A DNA stretch of 35,988 bases from Candidatus Saccharimonadota bacterium. Lineage in GTDB: Bacteria > Patescibacteriota > Saccharimonadia > Saccharimonadales > Saccharimonadaceae. This document shows, one piece after another, positions 22,438-30,532 of this stretch. The notes below the pieces were generated by a model that worked only from the letters and a program-made list of their open reading frames with translations, was not told the origin of the DNA and searched no databases. Every line of letters begins with the position of its first letter. The first letter of the stretch is position 1. The stretch spans positions 1 to 35,988 of the forward strand of contig JAACVZ010000005.1 in assembly GCA_009992235.1 (NCBI GenBank). The letters are read 5' to 3'. The position numbers and the translations under genes were made by a program.

Positions 22438-22833
22438 TTAATTCTTAAAAAGTACTTGAATGATCTCGTTTTGCTTTGTGATATAAATGATTCTCCGAGC
22501 CTTCTTGTGCCCAATTAACTCACGACGTAACTGTTTAATAACAACGTCATCGCTAATCTTTATGTATAATCCGGATATAATTATATTTTCAGACTGTTTT
22601 AACCCGAGCTTAAGCTGTTTCTTGACAGTACTTCGCAACGAGGATCCGACCGGAGCTTTAACCTCCCAGAGTAAACCTTTAACAATGACGTCAGGCGTCT
22701 TTTGTTTATAGCTATTTCTAGGGACAAGGAACTCAACAGGTGACCCAAAGTGTGCAGCAATAAGCGAAGCGATCTCGCGCTCTCGTTCGGATGGCCGTGG
22801 CTTAAGTCCAGGAGGAATAATTATAACTGCCAT
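22438..22833 (-). CDS. CdiA C-terminal-like PD-(D/E)xK nuclease, stand-alone
   Basis: The 131-residue protein resembles the C-terminal toxin nuclease domain of contact-dependent inhibition proteins (CdiA_C type). The central TPDVIVKGLLWEVKAP segment gives the PD-(D/E)xK catalytic set: D48, E57, K59. A helix with SSLRSTVKKQ, then NIIISG and a C-terminal strand RRIIYITK, complete the usual fold. Related domains are often tRNA nucleases. Here it is not fused to any delivery module and no immunity gene is seen beside it, so a housekeeping or defensive role is also possible. An extended -10 (TGT-CATACT) lies exactly 7 bases before ATG 22833, suggesting a leaderless message. The candidate ncRNA begins about 16 bases after its stop. 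Confidence 0.7.
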   Translation of the reverse strand: MAVIIIPPGLKPRPSEREREIASLIAAHFGSPVEFLVPRNSYKQKTPDVIVKGLLWEVKAPVGSSLRSTVKKQLKLGLKQSENIIISGLYIKISDDVVIKQLRRELIGHKKARRIIYITKQNEIIQVLFKN

Positions 22834-22861
22834 ACATAACAGTATGACAAAAGAATGTTTA

Positions 22862-23287
22862 TTACTTTTTAAACACCAACTTCGAGTAAAGCAGGTAGTT
22901 CCACACTAGCGACACAATGGTCGCTAAGAGCTTCGCGACGAACAAGACAACCGTTTCAGACCAGGCGGAGCCGACGAAGAGTTGGTCGATACCGAGAATA
23001 ACAAGTGGCTGCAAGACCCACAGGCCGAAGAGGGTAATGACTAGGAAAAGAACAAATTGTTTACGGGCGTTGCCGTCTTTAGAACGAAAGGTGAAAGACT
23101 TGTTAACGAAGAAACTAAACACGAGGGCGACAGAGGTCGATACGTAGTTCGCCGGTATTTTATCAAGCCCGAGAGCGGTTAATGCAAAAAGCAGGACGAA
23201 GTCGAGGGCGGTGTTTGCCCCACCGACAATGGCGAACCTAAGCTTTTGGCCGTGTTTTAGACGCAGATCGCCGAGACGGTTTGCCAC
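22862..23287 (-). CDS. GtrA family membrane protein
   Basis: The 141-residue protein has four membrane helices and the GtrA-family entry KLRFAIVGGANTALDF, with the later ALVFSFFVNKSFTFR and WNYLLYSKLVF motifs. GtrA proteins are thought to help flip undecaprenyl-phosphate-linked sugars made by GtrB-type enzymes. I chose GTG 23287 because AGGAG lies 7 bases upstream; the in-frame TTG 23302 has no such site. It overlaps the end of the GT2 gene by about 50 bases, so the two are translationally linked, which fits the GtrA-GtrB pairing. Confidence 0.88.
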   Translation of the reverse strand: MANRLGDLRLKHGQKLRFAIVGGANTALDFVLLFALTALGLDKIPANYVSTSVALVFSFFVNKSFTFRSKDGNARKQFVLFLVITLFGLWVLQPLVILGIDQLFVGSAWSETVVLFVAKLLATIVSLVWNYLLYSKLVFKK

Positions 23288-24209
23288 CGTGGTACTCCTC
23301 AATCAAATATAGGGGTCGTTGTTTAGTTTCGTTAAAGATGCGCCCGACGTACTCTCCAATAATCCCCAGAGACAGCAACTGGACGCCACCTAGGAACAAT
23401 ATGACCGCCATCATGGATGGATAACCATCGGCGCTGGAGCCAACCAGCAGAGCGCTTAAAACAGTGTATATGAGATAAATGAAGGCAAAAACCGACACAA
23501 GCATACCAGCCACTGTCGCTACCCGAAGCGGCGCTGTGGTAAATGATGTAATTCCGTCAACAGCTAAGTTAATAAGTTTACGGTAGTTCCAATGAGTTTC
23601 ACCAGCTACACGGGGGTCGCGGTTATAAAGAATTTCTTTTTTATGAAAACCAACCCAGCTAAACATCGCCTTAGTGTTTCGCTGCGACTCGCGGAATTCT
23701 TTGAGTGCCTCAACAACTCGGCGATCAAGCAGGCGGAAGTCGCCGGTATCTTCCTGAATTGGAATATGGGTGACGCTTTGGAGGGTGCGGTAGTACATTT
23801 TAGAAGTAAATTGTTTAAGCCAGGTCTCACCGTCGCGGGTTTCGCGTTTAGCGTAGACATCGTCGAAGCCTTCTTCCCAGAAGTGAAGCATTTTTGGAAT
23901 GAGTTCTGGAGGATCTTGCAGATCGGCATCGATGATAACCGTGGCGTCGCCCTTCACGTGGTCCAGCCCAGCAATCATGGCAATTTCTTTACCGAAGTTT
24001 CGCGATAGGTTGATGTAGGCAACCCGCGAGTCTTTCTCGGCATAGTCTTGGATGATGTCGAGGGTTTTATCTTTACTGCCGTCATTTACGAACAAAAATT
24101 CAAACTCGTAGTCTTTAAGTTTATTCGCCAGGTTCGCCAAGCGAGTAAAAAGATGAGTCAAGGACTCTTCTTCGTTATAGGCGGGGATGAGGATGGAGAC
24201 GGTTTTCAT
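23238..24209 (-). CDS. GT2 polyprenyl-phosphate glycosyltransferase (GtrB/DPM1-like)
   Basis: The 323-residue protein begins SILIPAYNEEESL and carries the GT-A features VNDGSKDKT and the metal-binding DADLQDPPELI, plus the family's DTGDFRLLDR. Two C-terminal membrane helices (about 232-258 and 265-290) end in LGIIGEYVGRIF. Such enzymes transfer a sugar from a nucleotide donor to polyprenyl phosphate at the inner membrane face. An extended -10 (TGC-TATAAT) is 7 bases before ATG 24209. The next gene encodes GtrA, its expected partner. The C-terminal tail is basic and serine-rich. Confidence 0.92.
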   Translation of the reverse strand: MKTVSILIPAYNEEESLTHLFTRLANLANKLKDYEFEFLFVNDGSKDKTLDIIQDYAEKDSRVAYINLSRNFGKEIAMIAGLDHVKGDATVIIDADLQDPPELIPKMLHFWEEGFDDVYAKRETRDGETWLKQFTSKMYYRTLQSVTHIPIQEDTGDFRLLDRRVVEALKEFRESQRNTKAMFSWVGFHKKEILYNRDPRVAGETHWNYRKLINLAVDGITSFTTAPLRVATVAGMLVSVFAFIYLIYTVLSALLVGSSADGYPSMMAVILFLGGVQLLSLGIIGEYVGRIFNETKQRPLYLIEEYHGGKPSRRSASKTRPKA

Positions 24210-24236
24210 TCGCTTTATTATAGCACCGTGAGTCGT

Positions 24237-25574
24237 TTATACACCACGACCAACACCAAGGTATTCAGCGCCAAGGGCCTGTACATCGCTCGGTACAAGG
24301 CAGTTCACTGCGTCAACGACTAGAGGTTTCGTGTTTATCGCCCGAACCCAGGAGAGGTCTTTAAATTCAGGCCAGTCGGTTGCGACAACGACAATTCTCG
24401 CCGCCTTAACTGCTGAGGCTATTGATTCGCATAGGGTAGCAGAGGCATCTAGGTCTGGAGCGGCCTCCTCGCTTGCCTGTGGGTCATATGCAGAAACGTG
24501 AGCACCTTCTTTTACTAGAAGGTTCGCGAGTTTAACGGCCGGTGACTTCCGGGCGTCACTTGTCCCCGCTTTGAACGCAAGACCGAGTACCGCGACAGGC
24601 ACACCTTCAAGTTTGTGCACCTTTTTTATTCTTTCAATAATATATGAAGGCATACTTGCATTTACATCGCTGGCAGCTGTCATAATAGGCATGTTTACAC
24701 CAAAGCTTTTGGCGCTACTGATAAGTCCGCTAACGTCCTTCGGGAAACAACCGCCCCCGTACCCGCGTCCAGCCTTGAAAAATGCCTTGCCGATGCGAGC
24801 ATCACTTCCAACAACACCCATAACCTCGTCGATATCGGCGTGAGTTGTGTCGGCAAGCTGGGCAATAGAGTTTGCGAAGGATATTTTGAGTGCAAGAAAT
24901 GCGTTTGAGGTAACCTTTATGAGCTCGGCACTTTCAAGTCGCGTAGTAACGTATTCACCGGAGTGTTTTGCGAGAGCATCAATATCAACTGAGATGTCTG
25001 AAATAACTGCAATATCTTTGGCGTGAGTCTCAACGGTTCCATGAAGCTCAAGAATGGTGCTACAAGCATCGGTATCGTCTCCACCAGCAACAACACGGTC
25101 AAAGAACAGGGTGTCGTATATAGCAGTGCTTTCACGAAGGAATTCGGGGTTCGACACGTATGATATGGTTTCTGGGAAAAGTTTCAGCACCTCTCGTCCG
25201 GTACCAACGGGAACGGTGCTCTTTTGGACAAAAATCGCGCCAGGCTTCATTTCTTCAGCGGCCTTTTTGGCGACATCGAAAACGTAGGTGAGGTTCGAGC
25301 TGCCATCTGGGTTATCGGGGGTTCCAACACAAGAGAAAACGACATCCGCAGAGGCGACGGCTTCGTACGACGCGGTAGCAACAAGGTCGTCGTTTTTAAC
25401 AGCATCGGTAATGAGATTATCGAGCCCCTCTTCAAAAAACGGAGCTTTACCCTCGTTTAGCGAAGCAACCTTCTTTTCATCTATGTCTACCGCTGTTACT
25501 TTGTGACCAGAAGTAGCAAAAATAGCTGCAGCTGTTGTACCAACATATCCACTACCAATTACGACGATGTTCAT
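24237..25574 (-). CDS. ugd: UDP-glucose 6-dehydrogenase family
   Basis: The 445-residue NAD-dependent enzyme of the UDP-glucose/GDP-mannose dehydrogenase family oxidises a nucleotide sugar to its uronic acid. Visible are the Rossmann start IVVIGSGYVGTTAAAIFA, the SCVGTP and QKSTVPVGTG motifs, the catalytic Cys276 in YGGGCFPKD, and the C-terminal VLGLAFKAGTSDARKSPA. UDP-glucose is the likeliest substrate but GDP-mannose or UDP-GlcNAc types cannot be excluded. AAGGAG lies 9 bases before ATG 25574, and the start overlaps the preceding gene by four bases. It would supply hexuronic acid to the glycan locus. Confidence 0.92.
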   Translation of the reverse strand: MNIVVIGSGYVGTTAAAIFATSGHKVTAVDIDEKKVASLNEGKAPFFEEGLDNLITDAVKNDDLVATASYEAVASADVVFSCVGTPDNPDGSSNLTYVFDVAKKAAEEMKPGAIFVQKSTVPVGTGREVLKLFPETISYVSNPEFLRESTAIYDTLFFDRVVAGGDDTDACSTILELHGTVETHAKDIAVISDISVDIDALAKHSGEYVTTRLESAELIKVTSNAFLALKISFANSIAQLADTTHADIDEVMGVVGSDARIGKAFFKAGRGYGGGCFPKDVSGLISSAKSFGVNMPIMTAASDVNASMPSYIIERIKKVHKLEGVPVAVLGLAFKAGTSDARKSPAVKLANLLVKEGAHVSAYDPQASEEAAPDLDASATLCESIASAVKAARIVVVATDWPEFKDLSWVRAINTKPLVVDAVNCLVPSDVQALGAEYLGVGRGV

Positions 25575-26584
25575 GATTTACTCCTTATAAATATACTACG
25601 GAATTTTCGTACACCCGTCTGGTCGGGCGGTAGGTCGTGCCAAAGCAAAGAGTTTATATAGTCGTCAGATACCTTTTTGTTTCGTTGAATATTGAACCGG
25701 GCCCAGAGACTGTTCGTCCAAAAGTGCCAAATACTCATCAACCAGCCTTTGAGGGCGTAAGCACCAGAGCCTTTTCGAACTGCATTCGCAAACATTAAAC
25801 AATAGGTCAGAAGAAGACGGGCGCCAATAGGGAGCAATAGTTTTGTCGGTACGTTCTTTATGTACAAAAGGGGAATGTTTTTAAATGTTTGGTATACGGT
25901 AAAGCCAGGAATTTTTTTGCTCGTTGCTCCTTGCTTGTGATAGGCAACGGCGTTTTTTGTGTAATATACCTTATGTCCGGCGAGTTGCGCTCGAAAGCTA
26001 ATGTCGACATCTTCGTAGTATGCAAAAAATCGCTCATCAAACAGGCCAATTTCTTTAAAGAGAGATGTCTTATATAGTGTTGCGCCACCGGTGGCGCTAA
26101 ACACAAAACTAGAGTCCGGGGCCTGAGATGTTTTCTCACCACGAGACCGAGGGAATGGCATACCCCAGGTAGAATAGTAATCGCCTGTGCTATCGATAGT
26201 TTTACCCTTTTCGTGCAGCAAAAGACCCGTAACGGCTACGGTGCTTGGCTGTTTAAATTCTTCTACCAGCTCGCTTAACCAGTTTTTGTCAGCAGTCGCA
26301 TCATTATTAAAAAGTGCGACAGCTTCATAGCCTTTGCCGAGTGCGTACTTTATTCCAGTGTTAACGCCGCCGGCAAACCCAAGATTCCTGGGATTCCTTA
26401 TAATTGTGACATTTTTGTGCTTTTCTTCTAACCCACTCAAAACTTGAAGAGAATCATCTATCGAACCATTGTCCACCACAAGAATATCCATTTTTTTATA
26501 GGACTGACTTACAAGAGAAGTGACACACTTTTTAGTGTCTGCAGCTCCGTTCCAGTTTAGTACAACAACGAGTACGCTAGTCAT
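25571..26584 (-). CDS. GT2 glycosyltransferase, rhamnosyltransferase-like
   Basis: The 337-residue protein starts VLVVVLNWNGAADTKKCV, with VVDNGSIDDS, NPRNLGFAGGVNTGI, the metal site FNNDAT and the acceptor region FDERFFAYYEDVDISFRAQLAG, a pattern typical of WbbL/RfbF-type GT2 enzymes that often transfer rhamnose. Residues about 225-280 are hydrophobic and basic and may sit on the membrane. The start ATG 26584 lies 36 bases from the divergent ABC permease gene, and their -10 boxes overlap (minus TATAAG 26604-26599, plus TATAAT 26601-26606). It is the first gene of the short leftward operon with ugd. Confidence 0.9.
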   Translation of the reverse strand: MTSVLVVVLNWNGAADTKKCVTSLVSQSYKKMDILVVDNGSIDDSLQVLSGLEEKHKNVTIIRNPRNLGFAGGVNTGIKYALGKGYEAVALFNNDATADKNWLSELVEEFKQPSTVAVTGLLLHEKGKTIDSTGDYYSTWGMPFPRSRGEKTSQAPDSSFVFSATGGATLYKTSLFKEIGLFDERFFAYYEDVDISFRAQLAGHKVYYTKNAVAYHKQGATSKKIPGFTVYQTFKNIPLLYIKNVPTKLLLPIGARLLLTYCLMFANAVRKGSGAYALKGWLMSIWHFWTNSLWARFNIQRNKKVSDDYINSLLWHDLPPDQTGVRKFRSIFIRSKS

Positions 26585-26598
26585 AATGCTACATCTAT

Positions 26599-26606
26599 CT
26601 TATAAT
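26599..26606. promoter_or_regulatory. overlapping divergent -10 boxes
   Basis: Plus-strand TATAAT (26601-26606) serves the ABC permease gene and minus-strand TATAAG (26604-26599) the GT2 gene. Only one of the two promoters could be occupied at a time. Confidence 0.45.
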
Positions 26607-26619
26607 TAATCCTGAACTT

Positions 26620-27432
26620 ATGAAACTTTCTAATATATTTAGTCGCAAGAATCGAATACTTCTAGCAGAACTTGTCCGAACCGATTTTAAGTTGCGGTAT
26701 CAAGCGTCAGCGCTTGGATATTTATGGTCAATCCTTAACCCGCTATTTCTTTTTGCAATTCTGTATGTTGTTTTTGACAAATTTCTTGGGCTTGGTAGAG
26801 ACATAGAGCATTTTCCAGTCTATCTACTGCTCGGTATAGTGTTGTGGCGATTTTTTACAGAGGCGACAACTAACGGCCTTAAGGCGATTGTTCAGCGAGG
26901 GTCGCTGATTAGAAAAATAAGCTTCCCTCGCTACATAATTGTTTTATCTGGAACAATCTCATCTTTAATAAACCTTTTTATCAACCTTGGTGTGGTTTTG
27001 GTGTTTGTTTTTATTAATGGAGTCGAACTTACCTGGAGCGCGTTATTAATAATTCCACTTATTATTGAGTTATATATTTTTGCATTGGCGATTGCATTCT
27101 TCCTTTCTGCGGTAAACGTTTTTTTCCGAGACATAAGTTATCTTTGGGACATTTTTATTCAAGGAGCGTTTTATGCAACACCGATAATTTATCCACTTTC
27201 GCTTGTTGCTAATCAGAGCCAGCTCGCCGCTCAGCTTCTTCTATTAAACCCGGTGGCCCAAGTGATGCAGGATGTACGTTATGTGTTTATTACCCGAGAC
27301 ACTCAGACGTTATGGCAGCTCGCATTAGCCCCTTGGGTAATAGCAGTTCCTTTCCTGATTATCATAACTATGTGTATTGTTGCGATAATATATTTCAGGC
27401 GACAGTCTAAGCGATTTGCGGAGTATGTTTAA
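26620..27432 (+). CDS. wzm: polysaccharide ABC-2 type permease (Wzm/TagG-like)
   Basis: The 270-residue protein has six hydrophobic segments and the ABC-2 polysaccharide exporter layout. It starts with the amphipathic LLAELVRTDFKLRYQASALGYLWSI interface helix, and has the internal SVIKKISFP-like LIRKISFPRYIIV, FFRDISYLWDI, and the PIIYPLS segment. Wzm-type permeases form the channel that moves lipid-linked O-antigen or teichoic-acid-like chains across the membrane. The ATPase gene follows directly, with the stop and next ATG one base apart, as usual for Wzm-Wzt pairs. Confidence 0.92.
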   Translation: MKLSNIFSRKNRILLAELVRTDFKLRYQASALGYLWSILNPLFLFAILYVVFDKFLGLGRDIEHFPVYLLLGIVLWRFFTEATTNGLKAIVQRGSLIRKISFPRYIIVLSGTISSLINLFINLGVVLVFVFINGVELTWSALLIIPLIIELYIFALAIAFFLSAVNVFFRDISYLWDIFIQGAFYATPIIYPLSLVANQSQLAAQLLLLNPVAQVMQDVRYVFITRDTQTLWQLALAPWVIAVPFLIIITMCIVAIIYFRRQSKRFAEYV

Positions 27433-27433
27433 T

Positions 27434-28606
27434 ATGAGTAGCGACAATACGGTGATTAAAGTAGAGGGTATAAAGAAGACATTTAAGATTCCTCTCGATG
27501 GTGCAAGTGGCATAAAACAAAAAATTTTGAACATCACGAAAGGCAAGAAGGGTTATCGAAACTTTACGCCACTTAACGGTATATCCTTCGATATAAAAGA
27601 AGGAGAATTTTTCGGCATAGTTGGTCGTAACGGAAGCGGAAAGAGCACTTTACTCAAAACGATTGCGGGCATATACTCGCCCGATGCGGGAACCGTATCC
27701 GTGGACGGTCTCCTTGTTCCATTTATAGAGCTAGGTGTTGGGTTTAATCCTGACTTAACGGGAAAGGAGAATGTGTATTTAAATGCAGCCTTGCTCGGTT
27801 TTAGCCGAGATGAAATTGCGAAAATGTACGGATCTATAGTTGATTTTGCTGAGCTTCACGACTTTATGGAGGAGCAGCTAAAAAACTACTCAAGCGGGAT
27901 GCAGGTAAGGCTGGCATTCTCTATAGCGATACAGGCGAAAGGAGATATTCTTCTGTTGGATGAGGTTTTGGCTGTTGGTGATGCCGCTTTTCAGCAAAAA
28001 TGCTATGACTACTTTGAAGAGCTTAAGGAAGAAAAGAAGACGATTATATTAGTTACGCACGGCATGGACGCTGTAAAAAGGTTCTGCAACAGAGCGCTAT
28101 TATTAGAGGATGGAAAAATAAAGATGATTGGATCGCCCTCTGAGGTGGCCGATCAATATACCGTAGATAATCTTCCGCACAAAGACCGTCAGGCGAATAG
28201 TAAACAAGACTCAAAGGTTTCGAGCTTAGATGCATATATAGATAAGACAGAGTATACCCGCGACGACACGGCCAGGTTAACGGTGGAGTACTCGCTTGCG
28301 GCTAAGTTTATTCCGGCCTTAGGGATGTCTATTATTAAAGATGGTCACTCTGTTGCGGAAATAAACTCACGTCCTGTTGAGTTGAGTGCATCTATGAACA
28401 AACAGCACCAAGCTACCTTAGATATCGCACTGGAACGATTTACAGAAGGTACATACTCAGTGGATGTAGTTATATTCAATAAAGACACCATGTCTATACT
28501 AGAAGTTCGCAGAAGGGCTGCTGAATTTGTAATTAAAGGTAGCGACAGGGTGCATGGTGGAGCTGTTTATATTACGGGCGACTGGCAACAAGGTGTAGAA
28601 GATTAG
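27434..28606 (+). CDS. wzt: polysaccharide ABC exporter ATPase (Wzt/TagH-like)
   Basis: The 390-residue protein has an ABC domain (about 5-245) with Walker A GRNGSGKST at 64-72, signature YSSGMQVRLAFS and Walker B ILLLDEVLAVGD. A C-terminal beta-sandwich-like domain (about 265-390) fits Wzt proteins that recognise the modified end of the glycan before export. The start is ATG 27434, one base after the permease stop, with GGAG about 10 bases upstream; the in-frame TTG and ATG further upstream sit inside the permease gene. The presence of the extra domain suggests Wzt-type chain-end recognition. The 3' end overlaps the convergent gene by four bases. Confidence 0.93.
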   Translation: MSSDNTVIKVEGIKKTFKIPLDGASGIKQKILNITKGKKGYRNFTPLNGISFDIKEGEFFGIVGRNGSGKSTLLKTIAGIYSPDAGTVSVDGLLVPFIELGVGFNPDLTGKENVYLNAALLGFSRDEIAKMYGSIVDFAELHDFMEEQLKNYSSGMQVRLAFSIAIQAKGDILLLDEVLAVGDAAFQQKCYDYFEELKEEKKTIILVTHGMDAVKRFCNRALLLEDGKIKMIGSPSEVADQYTVDNLPHKDRQANSKQDSKVSSLDAYIDKTEYTRDDTARLTVEYSLAAKFIPALGMSIIKDGHSVAEINSRPVELSASMNKQHQATLDIALERFTEGTYSVDVVIFNKDTMSILEVRRRAAEFVIKGSDRVHGGAVYITGDWQQGVED

Positions 28607-29847
28607 TTTCTAGCCTTTTGAAAATATCTACCAATCTTCCTAAGAGGACCAGTGACCCTCCAAGATACGGAGTTTTCCAGTTCGGACATACTGCTACTTA
28701 GGCTATCTATAGATTTTTTTAATCTATATAGCTCGTCGTCTTTTTGCTGCAAATGATATTCCATATCTTTTTTTTGTGAAAAATGTTCCATCAATTTTTT
28801 TGATATATCCGACAATGACGCTTCGTATACCACATTTTTTGCGTGCTCGGTGGGTGTATAGTCTACCTCCCCCCTAAGCAGCCCTTTTATATTATTAGAG
28901 TAATTTGAGAAATTATAAAAATGCGCAGTCATGTCGAAAGCTTTATCTTGTGTCTCTTTATAAAAATTTGTACTGTTAGCAAGCTCTACGATGGTCTCCT
29001 GCGCGCTTTTTAGAATTGATACGTCAGACTCGAATACACAGGGAAGTTTCAGAAAATCACTATCTGGAAAGAAGTCGCTGTTATATACGGATAGCGGTAT
29101 AGCTCCGCTAAAAGCGCCCTCAATAAAATAGCCATCCATGCCTTCGCCGAAAGTAATAACAAACTTTGCCCTCTCTAGTAGTTGCTTGTATTTTGGGTAT
29201 TTCAAATTACGAATCTCTTTAAATGTATAGCCCGGCATTTTCACCTTGATAGATCTTATCAACTCGTCCTTATAGGCCGAATCGTCGGGAGAGTAGACTA
29301 TTAGGTTATTCTTTTTCTCAATAGGCACACGCTTGTATTGAGAGGGGTCAAGATACACAGAGAGGTGCTTAAGGGGCAGTGCGTATGTGTCTGCCGTTGA
29401 CTGGTTTGCGTATCGTTCGTGTGCTGTACTCTGCGTAATGTGATTCGCCACTGCCCGCAATTGTTGTATATCAGATGGACCGGGCATGTATCGAATGTTT
29501 TGATTCAAAATATTAATTGATATATAAGGAACAGCCTGAAAAGCCTGCTTGTATTTAAGTAAGCGACCCAGAAAACCAGGAACAGCTAGCTCGGGTATAT
29601 TTAGCACGAGCTTTGATATTTTTGTGTACTTATCTAATATTTCATCTAAACTATATACAACTTCATCGTTTTCAAACAGATCATTATGTCCGTAGCCCGG
29701 GTTATTTGGGTATGTGATGATATGGAAAACGGCCGAAGGGTCTTCGTTCATTTTTCTTGACTCAGCGCATATGGAAAAAATTGACAAGACGCCCCCGTTG
29801 ACCACCTTTGAGGGGGGGATTAAGTATAGGTATACTACTCTCTTCAT
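28603..29847 (-). CDS. glycosyltransferase-like protein with coiled-coil tail
   Basis: The 414-residue protein has a GT-B-like body. The donor-side motif region reads FVITFGEGMDGYFIEGAFSGAIPLS (about 235-260), with an acidic pair and the small-residue loop seen in retaining GT-B enzymes. Earlier segments (LYLIPPSKVVNGGVLSIF, and NLIVYSPDD at the second-domain entry) fit this, but I cannot assign a family or sugar. Residues about 350-395 are a predicted coiled coil rich in K/E/L heptads. The end, SVSWRVTGPLRKIGR, matches the short SWR-x-T-x-PLR tail common at the C-terminus of surface-glycan enzymes. A TATTAT box is 7 bases before ATG 29847. Stop codons overlap wzt (TTAG). Confidence 0.72.
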   Translation of the reverse strand: MKRVVYLYLIPPSKVVNGGVLSIFSICAESRKMNEDPSAVFHIITYPNNPGYGHNDLFENDEVVYSLDEILDKYTKISKLVLNIPELAVPGFLGRLLKYKQAFQAVPYISINILNQNIRYMPGPSDIQQLRAVANHITQSTAHERYANQSTADTYALPLKHLSVYLDPSQYKRVPIEKKNNLIVYSPDDSAYKDELIRSIKVKMPGYTFKEIRNLKYPKYKQLLERAKFVITFGEGMDGYFIEGAFSGAIPLSVYNSDFFPDSDFLKLPCVFESDVSILKSAQETIVELANSTNFYKETQDKAFDMTAHFYNFSNYSNNIKGLLRGEVDYTPTEHAKNVVYEASLSDISKKLMEHFSQKKDMEYHLQQKDDELYRLKKSIDSLSSSMSELENSVSWRVTGPLRKIGRYFQKARN

Positions 29848-29890
29848 GATTACTATAATATCAGTTTTTTCGGTAACAGGCTTACAGTAG

Positions 29891-29896
29891 TATAAT
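29891..29896 (+). promoter_or_regulatory. -10 box of amino-sugar genes
   Basis: TATAAT lies 9 bases before ATG 29906 with no ribosome-binding site, fitting a leaderless transcript. The opposite strand carries TATTAT (29860-29855) for the divergent gene. Confidence 0.55.
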
Positions 29897-29905
29897 GAAG
29901 AGTAT

Positions 29906-30532
29906 ATGGAAAAAAATATAGGTATACTTGGAGCCGGTGGACAGTCTGACGAGGCGGAGTCATATTACGATAAGGGCGAAGTCCTATTTAGGGCAGTAGA
30001 TGATATATACGTAACCGATGATGAAAAGGTAACTTCAATAGCTCTCGCCGCATCAGAGTACGGAGACACACCTGTTGTTGCTGCGGTCGGAGCCCCGGCG
30101 CTAAAGGTAGAGCTGATCGATAGGTGGGCTGGTCGAAAATACGAAACAATTATTTCAAAGAGTGCATATATCGACGAGTCGTCAAGCGTGGGCGAAGGGT
30201 CTATTGTTGCTCCAGGCTCAATAATTACTACAAATGTAAAGATAGGTAAGCACGTATTGGTAAATGTCGCCGCAACCATTAGTCATGACACGGTCATAGG
30301 TGACTATTCTACTATTAGCCCTGGCGCACACATTGGCGGAAGGGTTGAAATTGGCGAGGGTGTATTTATTGGTATCGGCGTAGTAGTAATGAATGATGTA
30401 AAAATATCTGACGGCGTCGTGGTTGGCGCAGGAGCATCCGTTATTAACAATATTGAGCAGGAAAATGCTGTTGCTGTGGGCGTTCCGGCTAGGACCATAA
30501 GGGTAAACAAGGGCTGGTTGCGTGAAATCTAA
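29906..30532 (+). CDS. NeuD/PglD-like sugar acyltransferase (left-handed beta-helix)
   Basis: The 208-residue protein has an N-terminal Rossmann-like part (GILGAGGQ, residues 6-13) and a left-handed beta-helix of hexapeptide repeats (about 85-200), including VGEGSIVAPGSII, IGDYSTISPGAHI and VVVGAGASVI. His127 in TISHDTVIGDY is the expected catalytic base. PglD/NeuD/FdtC-type enzymes N- or O-acetylate amino sugars with acetyl-CoA. The next gene, overlapping by 11 bases, is a sugar aminotransferase, so the pair probably makes an N-acylated amino-deoxy sugar. The N-terminal half is less conserved than in PglD. Confidence 0.85.
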   Translation: MEKNIGILGAGGQSDEAESYYDKGEVLFRAVDDIYVTDDEKVTSIALAASEYGDTPVVAAVGAPALKVELIDRWAGRKYETIISKSAYIDESSSVGEGSIVAPGSIITTNVKIGKHVLVNVAATISHDTVIGDYSTISPGAHIGGRVEIGEGVFIGIGVVVMNDVKISDGVVVGAGASVINNIEQENAVAVGVPARTIRVNKGWLREI

